A stretch of 13,443 nt of DNA, from the NCBI GenBank assembly GCA_007128275.1, contig SKXR01000030.1, positions 1-13,443 of the forward strand. The letters run 5' to 3'. A program made the position numbers and the translations under genes. Below the pieces are notes generated by a model. It worked only from the letters and a program-made list of their open reading frames with translations, searched no databases and was not told the DNA's origin. Positions 7,114-12,215 of the stretch are shown here, in pieces. The number at the start of each line of letters is the position of its first letter. Positions within the stretch are counted from its first letter, which is position 1. The DNA is from Kiritimatiellia bacterium (GTDB taxonomy: Bacteria > Verrucomicrobiota > Kiritimatiellia > SLAD01).

Positions 7114-7186
7114 ACCCACCCCGCCCCTCCCGGGAGGGGATAAGAAAAGGAACACCTCCCCTCCTTGGAGGGGACCGAGGGGTGAG
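7114..7186. repeat. Family A palindromic repeat copy 4
   Basis: Begins ACCCACCCC (7114-7122), then CCCCTCC-cg-GGAGGGG (7124-7139), spacer, CCCCTCC-tt-GGAGGGG (7158-7173) and GGGGTGAG. It lacks the variable first hairpin of the other copies. It sits in the 330-base gap (6916-7245) between the RND and P-II-like genes. The rest of that gap holds repeat C, a small GC-rich stem around 7022-7050 and fragments such as GTACGGATAAACACGG, with no gene I can support. Confidence 0.82.
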
Positions 7187-7204
7187 TTCGAAACGCGCAC
7201 TCTC

Positions 7205-7218
7205 CATCCGTGGTTCTC
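7205..7218 (-). repeat. Inverted 14-base copy of the repeat C start
   Basis: CATCCGTGGTTCTC is the exact reverse complement of 6901-6914. The pair brackets nearly the whole gap between the RND and P-II-like genes. Confidence 0.7.
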
Positions 7219-7245
7219 ATCCATGACATCGAATAGGAGCATAAA

Positions 7246-7536
7246 ATGAAAATGATTATGGTTATTTGTCCCGATGCGCGGCGCGATGATATTCGCGCGC
7301 TGATCGAAAAACACGACGTGCACACCTTCAGCGAGTTGAAGGACGTGACCGGCGAAGGCGCGACCGGCAAACGGATGGGCACCCGTGTGTGGCCCGGTAA
7401 ATCCACCCTGATCTTCACGGTATTGCCCGACGACAAAAAAGACGAGCTACTGGCGGCGTTAAAGACCTGTACGCGCGACCTCTATCCCGGCGAAGGCCTG
7501 CGCGCGTTTGTCCTGCCGGTGGAAGAAGCAATATGA
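7246..7536 (+). CDS. Small P-II-like (ferredoxin-fold) regulatory protein
   Basis: 96 residues with a beta-alpha-beta pattern resembling the P-II superfamily: MKMIMVICPDARRDDIRALIEKHDV (strand 1, helix 1), a short GEGATGKRMGTRVWPGKS segment where GlnB/GlnK carry the T-loop, STLIFTVLPDDKKDELLAALKTC (strand 3, helix 2) and GLRAFVLPVEEAI at the end. It is shorter than GlnB (112) and lacks the uridylylated tyrosine and the long T-loop, so it is not a classical nitrogen sensor. P-II-like proteins encoded beside RND efflux pumps have been described as a separate subgroup; regulation of the neighbouring pump is therefore an inference from context. AGGAG (7235-7239) precedes the ATG, and the stop overlaps the next ATG (ATGA). 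Confidence 0.75.
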   Translation: MKMIMVICPDARRDDIRALIEKHDVHTFSELKDVTGEGATGKRMGTRVWPGKSTLIFTVLPDDKKDELLAALKTCTRDLYPGEGLRAFVLPVEEAI

Positions 7537-7703
7537 ACACAACGCTACGGATAGTGATAGGCGCCGTGATCGGCGTGGTTGCCGGATACGCCGTCTACCG
7601 GTTCATCGGATGTCGCACTGGCGCGTGCCCGCTCAACAGCAACCCCTTCGTGTCCATGGGCATCTGGGGCCTGATGGGCGCCTTGATGGCGAGTGGAAAA
7701 TAG
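7533..7703 (+). CDS. DUF6132-type small membrane protein (56 aa)
   Basis: A 56-residue protein beginning MNTTLRIVIGAVIGVVAGYAV, with one clear N-terminal membrane helix (about 5-25), then FIGCRTGACPLNSNP and a second hydrophobic stretch (FVSMGIWGLMGALMA). The GCxTGxCPLxSNP motif, with Cys27 and Cys32, is the hallmark I associate with DUF6132. Its ATG overlaps the stop of the P-II-like gene, so the two are translationally coupled. Function is not established; the cysteine pair and the neighbouring sulfur-transport-family genes suggest a thiol or sulfur-related role. A repeat C copy begins 3 bases after the stop. Confidence 0.78.
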   Translation: MNTTLRIVIGAVIGVVAGYAVYRFIGCRTGACPLNSNPFVSMGIWGLMGALMASGK

Positions 7704-7706
7704 GAA

Positions 7707-7748
7707 GAGAACCACGGATGAACACGGCGCGGCATGGCCGTAACCAAA
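7707..7748 (+). repeat. Interspersed repeat C copy 2
   Basis: Second copy of the element at 6901-6942, again placed at the 3' end of a gene (3 bases after the DUF6132 stop). Followed by sequence reading AGACCGCAGATATCGCAG, itself a common style of intergenic repeat. Confidence 0.72.
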
Positions 7749-7816
7749 AGAAAGAGACCGCAGATATCGCAGATTGCAGGCATGTCTCTTAGGGAAGCGC
7801 ATAGCCGCGCGTCGTA

Positions 7817-7838
7817 GGACGGTCCTCCCGGGCCGTCC
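7817..7838. repeat. GGACGG...CCGTCC palindrome
   Basis: GGACGG (7817-7822) pairs with CCGTCC (7833-7838) around a 10-base centre. It lies in the 294-base gap between the DUF6132 and first YeeE genes, which also holds a second small stem, GGGCGG (7926-7931) with CCGCCC (7942-7947). Both look like short interspersed repeats; neither has a T-tract, so they are not clear terminators. Confidence 0.5.
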
Positions 7839-7965
7839 GGAAGGCCGGGAAAGAGGTGTAAGAGATGAATGAAATGGACTTCGTTCAGTTCTTCATCTGC
7901 TTTTGAGCCGCAAGACGGCCACGATGGGCGGCGCGGGAGCACCGCCCGACGACAGGGGATAAGAA

Positions 7966-8001
7966 ATGGATAACGCAAAAAGAAAGGAGACAGAAGAATG
8001 A
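7966..8001 (+). CDS. Possible 11-aa leader peptide overlapping the YeeE start
   Basis: ATG at 7966 opens an 11-codon frame (MDNAKRKETEE) that stops at 7999-8001, overlapping the ATG of the first YeeE gene (ATGA). A Shine-Dalgarno-like AGGGG lies at 7953-7957. The same 4-base overlap is used at four other junctions of this cluster, which makes translational coupling plausible. The peptide is too short and simple for composition to prove coding, and its YeeE gene also has its own AAGGAG. Confidence 0.25.
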   Translation: MDNAKRKETEE

Positions 8002-8516
8002 GCAAATACGATGACGGGGGCTGGAATCCCTATTTGGCGGGCGCGCTGGTCGGCGTATTGGCGATCCTGTCCGTGGGCATCACCGGCCAATTTCTCGGCG
8101 CTTCGACCACGTTTGTGCGCGTGGCGGCCGCCGTCGAACAGGTCGTCGCACCCGCGCGGGTCGCGGAGAACGTCTATTACCAGCAGACCGCCGCGCGTCT
8201 GGATTGGCAGGGCATGGTGCTACTCGGTATCCTGATCGGTGCGGCACTGGCCGCACGGCAGGATCGCTCGTTCAAAAGCGAGACCGTGCCGCCCATGTGG
8301 GCGGACCGGTTCGGTCCGAACCTGTGGAAACGCGGCGCGGTGGCCTTCATCGGCGGTATATTTGCGATGTTCGGCGCACGACTGGCGGACGGCTGCCCGA
8401 GCGGACATGGCTTGAGCGGCATGATGCAGTTATCCGTAAGCGGTTTTGTCTCGCTCACCTTTTTCTTCGTGGGCGGGCTGATTGTGGCGAACCTCATTTA
8501 CAGGAGGAAGGCATGA
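7998..8516 (+). CDS. YeeE/YedE-family membrane protein, N-half type
   Basis: 172 residues with about four hydrophobic segments (13-33, 72-88, 112-130, 148-167). Family signature near the C-terminus: PMWADRFG (99-106) and FGARLADGCPSGHGLSG (125-141) with Cys133. YeeE/YedE proteins include the thiosulfate channel TsuA, where membrane cysteines pass sulfur species inward; in many bacteria the protein is split into two half-size genes, as here. AAGGAG (7984-7989) stands 8 bases before the ATG. The stop overlaps the next ATG (ATGATG). The transported species cannot be told from the sequence: thiosulfate, persulfide or another sulfur compound are candidates. Confidence 0.9.
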   Translation: MSKYDDGGWNPYLAGALVGVLAILSVGITGQFLGASTTFVRVAAAVEQVVAPARVAENVYYQQTAARLDWQGMVLLGILIGAALAARQDRSFKSETVPPMWADRFGPNLWKRGAVAFIGGIFAMFGARLADGCPSGHGLSGMMQLSVSGFVSLTFFFVGGLIVANLIYRRKA

Positions 8517-9040
8517 TGAATCTGTTCTATGGACTACTCACCGGCATCGTATTCGGCTTTCTGCTGCAAAAGGGCCGGGTGCTACGTTACGAAAAACAGC
8601 TGGGCGCCCTGCGTCTGATCGATATGACGATCATCAAGTTCATGATGTCGGCGATCCTGGTCGGCATGGTGGGCATCTATGCGATGACCGATCTCGGCAT
8701 GGACGTGCTCCGCCTGAAACCGACCATCCTCGGCGCCAACATGGTGGGCGGCATTCTGTTCGGCATCGGCTGGGGCCTGTTCGGCCTGTGTCCGGGCACC
8801 TCCATCGGCGCGTTGGGGGAAGGACGTTGGCACGCCCTGTTCGGAATCGTCGGCATGCTCATCGGCGCGTCGCTCTATGCCGCGCTGCATCCATGGATGA
8901 TGGAGACGGTTCTGACATGGGGCGATTTCGGAAAAATCACGCTACCGGGGATGCTGGGGATTAATCACTGGATCGTGATCGTGGCCTTGATCGTCGGGGT
9001 CGTGGCGTTGTTTCGATGGTTTGAGAAGATCAAATTATAA
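8513..9040 (+). CDS. YeeE/YedE-family membrane protein, C-half type (DUF6691-like)
   Basis: 175 residues, the partner half of the preceding gene. Hydrophobic segments at about 3-18, 42-58, 73-92, 108-126 and 152-168. The signature is FGIGWGLFGLCPGTSIGALGEG (83-104) with Cys93, matching the second conserved cysteine region of the family. AGGAGG (8502-8507) lies inside the end of the previous gene and gives good spacing to ATG 8513 (or to 8516, one codon later, which fits slightly better). Together the two halves would form one channel-like transporter in the inner membrane. They resemble the paired YeeE/YedE genes often found near rhodanese, persulfide-sensing ArsR and DUF2892 genes. Confidence 0.88.
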   Translation: MMNLFYGLLTGIVFGFLLQKGRVLRYEKQLGALRLIDMTIIKFMMSAILVGMVGIYAMTDLGMDVLRLKPTILGANMVGGILFGIGWGLFGLCPGTSIGALGEGRWHALFGIVGMLIGASLYAALHPWMMETVLTWGDFGKITLPGMLGINHWIVIVALIVGVVALFRWFEKIKL

Positions 9041-9051
9041 AGGAGAATGAG

Positions 9052-9264
9052 ATGAAAATGGAGAATGCGATTCGGATATTGGCGGGCACGATGGTGTTGA
9101 TCAGCTTGGCACTCTATTGGCTGGTCAACCCCTACTGGTTGCTGCTCGCCGCCTTTGTCGGCGTCAACCTGATCCAATCCGCACTCACGGGGTTTTGCCC
9201 GGCGGAAATGATCCTGAAGAAGCTGGGCATCGGCCAAGGGGAATGCCCGGTTGGGAAGGGTTGA
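9052..9264 (+). CDS. DUF2892 (YgaP-type transmembrane) protein
   Basis: 70 residues: MENAIRILAGTMVLISLALYWL (TM1), NPYWLLLAAFVGVNLIQSA (TM2) and the diagnostic LTGFCPAEMILKKLGI. This is the DUF2892 domain, the membrane part of the rhodanese YgaP, here without a rhodanese domain. Cys49 and Cys65 are present. AGGAGA (9041-9046) begins right after the stop of the previous gene (11-base gap between genes), so it is the last gene of the YeeE cluster. Often co-occurs with rhodanese and YeeE/YedE genes; function inferred only from this association. Confidence 0.9.
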   Translation: MKMENAIRILAGTMVLISLALYWLVNPYWLLLAAFVGVNLIQSALTGFCPAEMILKKLGIGQGECPVGKG

Positions 9265-9286
9265 TGGTTGAACCCACGCGCGAAGA

Positions 9287-9364
9287 CGGCTCGGCGGAAG
9301 CCTCGCCCTCCAGCGGATGACAGACATCGCTTGTGCCTTGGAGGGCGAGGCTCCCGCCGAGCCG
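9287..9364. repeat. Family B inverted repeat, 26-base arms
   Basis: Arms 9287-9312 (CGGCTCGGCGG...CCTCGCCCTCCA) and 9339-9364 pair at 25 of 26 positions, with a 26-base loop (9313-9338). No open frame worth calling. Related in sequence to the arms at 431-508. It may be a small non-autonomous mobile element. Confidence 0.85.
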
Positions 9365-9369
9365 CACGC

Positions 9370-9393
9370 GTTCCAATCGTTGGAACTTTTTTT
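9370..9393 (+). terminator. Likely terminator of the YeeE-DUF2892 gene set
   Basis: GTTCCAA-TCG-TTGGAAC (9370-9386), a perfect 7-bp stem with 3-base loop, followed by seven T (9387-9393), 105 bases after the DUF2892 stop. The stem is short and AT-rich. The same TTCCAATCGTTGGAA recurs at 9402-9416 without a long T-tract, so this is also a repeat. Confidence 0.55.
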
Positions 9394-9401
9394 GCCGGAT
9401 T

Positions 9402-9416
9402 TTCCAATCGTTGGAA
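9402..9416. repeat. Second copy of TTCCAATCGTTGGAA
   Basis: Exact 15-base duplicate of 9371-9385, 31 bases apart, each a small palindrome with TCG centre. Paired like this it looks like one interspersed element containing two identical stems. Confidence 0.7.
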
Positions 9417-9451
9417 CACCCCAAATTGATAGGAGGTTATCTCAACGGGAA

Positions 9452-9591
9452 TTTGGACTGCGGTGGCAGAGTCCTCTGTAGCGAAGCGGAAGAGGACGGC
9501 GACACCGCTTTGGATGAAGACAAACCACAACGCGCGCATCCAATCCAAAGCGGCGTGGCGCTCGAAGACTCGCTTCCCGCCGCACTCCAAA
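9452..9591. repeat. Large inverted repeat in the convergent intergenic region
   Basis: The left arm 9452-9515 begins TTTGGACTGCGG and ends CCGCTTTGGAT. The right arm 9543-9591, read in reverse complement, begins TTTGGAGTGCGG and ends GCCGCTTTGGAT. The arms differ by 15 bases, the left containing an extra stem GTCCTCT...AGAGGAC (9471-9477 with 9491-9497). The rest of the 413-base gap between DUF2892 and ahcY holds only the other repeats and the ahcY terminator; I see no gene in it. Confidence 0.75.
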
Positions 9592-9622
9592 AAGAAACGG
9601 CAGAGCAACCCTCCACACCTGC

Positions 9623-9655
9623 AAAAAAACAGGGAGCGGCCTTTCGGCCGCTCCC
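9623..9655 (-). terminator. Rho-independent terminator of ahcY
   Basis: On the minus strand GGGAGCGGCC-GAAA-GGCCGCTCCC (9655 to 9632), a perfect 10-bp stem with a GAAA tetraloop, followed by TG and seven T (9629-9623). It starts 22 bases after the ahcY stop codon. Confidence 0.93.
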
Positions 9656-9677
9656 CGCTGTTCCTGTTTCAGTCTGA

Positions 9678-11156
9678 TTAGTACCGGTAATGTTCCGGCT
9701 TGAAGGGGCCGTCTTTCGGCACGCCGAGGTATTTGGCCTGGGCGCGGGTCAACTTTTCGAGCTTCACACCCAATTTCCCGAGGTGCAGCATCGCCACCTT
9801 CTCGTCGAGATGCTTCGGCAGGGTGTAGACGCCCACCGGATACTTGTCCCGGTTCATGTAAAGCTCCATCTGCGCCATGACCTGGTTGGTGAAGCTGTTG
9901 GACATCACGAAACTCGGATGGCCCGTGGCGCAACCGAGATTCACAAGACGGCCTTCGGCCAGAATGATCAGCCGCTTCTTGTTCGGCATCGTCACCTTGT
10001 GGACCTGCGGCTTGATCTCGTCCCACTTGTACTTCTTCATCTTCTCGATCTGAATCTCGCTGTCGAAGTGGCCGATGTTACACACGATCGCCAGGTCTTT
10101 CATCTGACGCATATGCTTCTCGGTGATCACGTCGCAGCACCCCGTCGTCGTGACGAAGATATCGCCGATCTTGCAGGCCTCGTCCATGGTCATCACGTCC
10201 AACCCCGCCATGGAGGCTTGAAGCGCGCAAATCGGATCGACTTCCGTCACCACCACACGGGCGCCCTGTCCGAGCAACGACTCAACGGAACCTTTCCCGA
10301 CATCGCCGTAACCGGCCACCACGGCCACTTTACCCGAGAGCATCACGTCCGTAGCGCGCATGATCGCGTCGACAAGCGAATGACGGCAGCCGTACAGGTT
10401 GTCGAACTTCGATTTCGTCACGGAATCGTTGACGTTGATCGCGGGGAACAACAGTTCGCCTTGTTCGTGCATCTTATAGAGGCGATGCACGCCGGTCGTT
10501 GTTTCTTCGCTCACCCCGAGAATGTCCTTGGCGATGCGATGGAAGCGGCCCGGGTTGCGTTTCACGGCTTTCTTGACCTGTGCAAGCAGTACTTTTTCTT
10601 CCGTGCTGCCGGGCTTACGATTCAGCACCGAGGGATCGTTTTCGGCCTGGTAGCCAAGGTGGACGAACATCGTGGCGTCGCCGCCGTCATCCAGGATGAT
10701 GTTCGGTCCTTTGCCGTTGCCCCAATCGAGGATACGGTCCGTGAATTCCCAGTACTCTTCCAGCGTTTCGCCTTTGAAGGCAAAAACCGGGGTGCCATTG
10801 GCGGCGATGGCCGCGGCGGCGTGGTCCTGCGTCGAGAAGATGTTGCAGCTCGCCCAACGCACTTTCGCGCCGAGATATTCCAGCGTCTCGATCAACACCG
10901 CGGTTTGAATGGTCATATGCAGAGAACCGGTGATGCGCGCGCCCTTGAGGGGCTTCTGCTTCCCGAATTCTTCGCGCAGCGCCATCAAGCCGGGCATTTC
11001 CGCTTCGGCCAGCTCGATTTCCTTGCGTCCGTAGGCCGCCAAGGACAAATCCTTCACGACATAATCGGAAAACTTCTTCTTCCTCTGTTTCGTGTTGCTG
11101 ATCACGGTCAAGCGGGGCTTGCCATTCAGTTTTCTCGCGGTTGATGTCTTACTCAT
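9678..11156 (-). CDS. ahcY: Adenosylhomocysteinase (S-adenosylhomocysteine hydrolase)
   Basis: 492-residue cytosolic NAD-dependent enzyme that splits S-adenosylhomocysteine into adenosine and homocysteine, clearing the inhibitor left by SAM-dependent methylation. Substrate-domain motifs: GSLHMTIQTAVLIETL (77-92), IILDDGGDATMFVH (153-166), SEETTTGVHRLYKM (216-229), NDSVTKSKFDNLYGCRHSL (243-261; the catalytic Lys248 and Asp252 are in place). The NAD-binding Rossmann motif is VAGYGDVGKG (280-289). CNIGHFDSE (359-367), NLGCATGHPSFVMSNSF (406-422) and the C-terminal KPEHYRY are intact. It carries the bacterial insert of about 40 residues after the DDGGD region (about 168-208), explaining the length above the roughly 430 of animal enzymes. 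AGGAGAG precedes the ATG. It lies 45 bases downstream of the regulator gene on the same strand. Confidence 0.98.
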   Translation of the reverse strand: MSKTSTARKLNGKPRLTVISNTKQRKKKFSDYVVKDLSLAAYGRKEIELAEAEMPGLMALREEFGKQKPLKGARITGSLHMTIQTAVLIETLEYLGAKVRWASCNIFSTQDHAAAAIAANGTPVFAFKGETLEEYWEFTDRILDWGNGKGPNIILDDGGDATMFVHLGYQAENDPSVLNRKPGSTEEKVLLAQVKKAVKRNPGRFHRIAKDILGVSEETTTGVHRLYKMHEQGELLFPAINVNDSVTKSKFDNLYGCRHSLVDAIMRATDVMLSGKVAVVAGYGDVGKGSVESLLGQGARVVVTEVDPICALQASMAGLDVMTMDEACKIGDIFVTTTGCCDVITEKHMRQMKDLAIVCNIGHFDSEIQIEKMKKYKWDEIKPQVHKVTMPNKKRLIILAEGRLVNLGCATGHPSFVMSNSFTNQVMAQMELYMNRDKYPVGVYTLPKHLDEKVAMLHLGKLGVKLEKLTRAQAKYLGVPKDGPFKPEHYRY

Positions 11157-11201
11157 TACTGCTCTCCTGTTGTTTTCTTTTGAATATTCGTCGGTCCCAA
11201 T

Positions 11202-12128
11202 CTATTTCTTCTTTCTTCCCACCACCGTAAGGACCGCCAGATCCGGTGTTGATCCCGACAGCCGTTCCGTATGCAGACATTCCAGTCCCGCTTCCGTGAA
11301 CCAGCCTTCTACTTCGGCCTCTTCGAAGCCGAGCCATTGATCGGCCCACTGTTCACGTACCCAGTCCTGCTCATGTTTGACCAGGTCCAGCACGATTAAG
11401 AGACCGTCCTTCTTCAAGATGCGCGCGGCTTCCGCAATCGCCTGCTCCGGACGCGCCGCGTGATGCAGCGACTGGCTCAAGAACGCGGCATCCATACAGG
11501 CATCGGGAAGCGGCAGCGATTCGATATCTCCTTCCGCCACCCGCACGCGCTCCGCGAGCCCTTCGTTGTCCGCCTTCTCCTCCAAGTGCCTCAACATCTG
11601 CGGCGAGGCGTCCACGGCGGTCACTTTCGCCGCGTACTTGGCCAGCAACATGGTCAGAGCCCCTTCGCCGGCTCCGAGGTCCGCCACTTCACGCCCCCAA
11701 AATCCCGCGGCCAATCCCGCCGATAAGGCGGGCCATCCGCCGCCCGGTTCCGTCAAACTCCCGTAACTCCCGGCGATCCGATCAAAAAAATCGCGGCTCT
11801 TTCGCTTCCGCAGATCCAACACCCGACGCACGGACGCGCGGTCTTCCGACGCATGCGGCATCTTCCGGACCTGCTCATCCACGAATCGGGCAAGCACCGC
11901 GTCCGAGAAGGCTTCCCCTCGCCGATAATAGATCGAGGTTCCATTGCGCCGCGTCTCCACCAGCCCGGCATCGCGCAACGGCTTCAAATGCCGGCTCACC
12001 GTGGATTGGGGTAACCCCAACACACTGACCAACTCCGCCACGGACAACTCGGCCTGCGAAATGGACCGGACAATCCGTAAACGGGCCATATCGGACAACG
12101 CCTTCAGTAGTTCTAACGAATCAGCCAT
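11202..12128 (-). CDS. ArsR-HTH / SAM-dependent methyltransferase fusion regulator (SahR-like)
   Basis: 308 residues. Residues 1-85 are an ArsR winged helix (MADSLELLKALSDMARLRIV, then LSVAELVSVLGLPQSTVSRHLKPLRDAGLV at 28-57 and the wing RRNGTSIYY). Residues 110-305 are a class I methyltransferase-like domain: motif I VADLGAGEG (148-156), acidic end of strand 2 AVDASPQM (171-178), EGDIESLPLPDACMDA (199-214) and LHHAARPEQAIAEAARILKKDG. ArsR-methyltransferase fusions encoded next to ahcY are typical of SahR, which represses methionine-cycle genes and responds to S-adenosylhomocysteine; here ligand sensing rather than catalysis is inferred. ATG 12128 chosen as it gives the standard ArsR start; ATG 12134 adds two residues and cannot be excluded, as neither has a strong ribosome site. 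Confidence 0.9.
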   Translation of the reverse strand: MADSLELLKALSDMARLRIVRSISQAELSVAELVSVLGLPQSTVSRHLKPLRDAGLVETRRNGTSIYYRRGEAFSDAVLARFVDEQVRKMPHASEDRASVRRVLDLRKRKSRDFFDRIAGSYGSLTEPGGGWPALSAGLAAGFWGREVADLGAGEGALTMLLAKYAAKVTAVDASPQMLRHLEEKADNEGLAERVRVAEGDIESLPLPDACMDAAFLSQSLHHAARPEQAIAEAARILKKDGLLIVLDLVKHEQDWVREQWADQWLGFEEAEVEGWFTEAGLECLHTERLSGSTPDLAVLTVVGRKKK

Positions 12129-12148
12129 ATGCATCCATCTGTTATTTC

Positions 12149-12166
12149 GGATATATGAATATATCC
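12149..12166. promoter_or_regulatory. Candidate operator GGATATATGAATATATCC
   Basis: A perfect 8-bp inverted repeat (GGATATAT / ATATATCC) with a 2-base centre, in the 87-base divergent gap between the SahR-like gene and the exported-protein gene. It overlaps the -10 of the predicted minus-strand promoter, the expected position for autorepression and control of ahcY by the ArsR-type domain. It is not seen elsewhere in the window. Confidence 0.7.
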
Positions 12167-12185
12167 TTACACAATATGTTTGCAA
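12158..12185 (-). promoter_or_regulatory. Promoter of the SahR-like gene and ahcY
   Basis: Minus-strand -35 TTGCAA (12185-12180, 4 of 6 consensus) and -10 TATATT (12163-12158, 5 of 6) with a 16-base spacer. The start of transcription would fall about 20 bases before the ATG. No promoter is visible between the regulator and ahcY, so both are probably on this transcript. Confidence 0.55.
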
Positions 12186-12215
12186 GCGGATTCTGCAGGG
12201 CGAATAATTCCCTCC

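Noticed and set aside
7865..7906. 13-codon frame with a GAGGTG ribosome site in the gap before the YeeE gene
   Set aside because: It coincides with a small palindrome (AGATGAA...TTCATCT) and has no coupling to a downstream gene; most likely repeat sequence.
9333..9677. 114-codon plus-strand frame after the DUF2892 gene
   Set aside because: It consists of the inverted repeats and the ahcY terminator; no start site or family pattern supports it.
9690..11144. 484-codon open frame on the plus strand opposite ahcY
   Set aside because: Shadow of ahcY, with composition typical of antisense GC-rich frames and no recognisable motif.
12180..12215. TTG start twelve codons upstream for the exported protein
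   Set aside because: It would bury the clear signal peptide behind extra residues and overlaps the -35 region of the divergent promoter.
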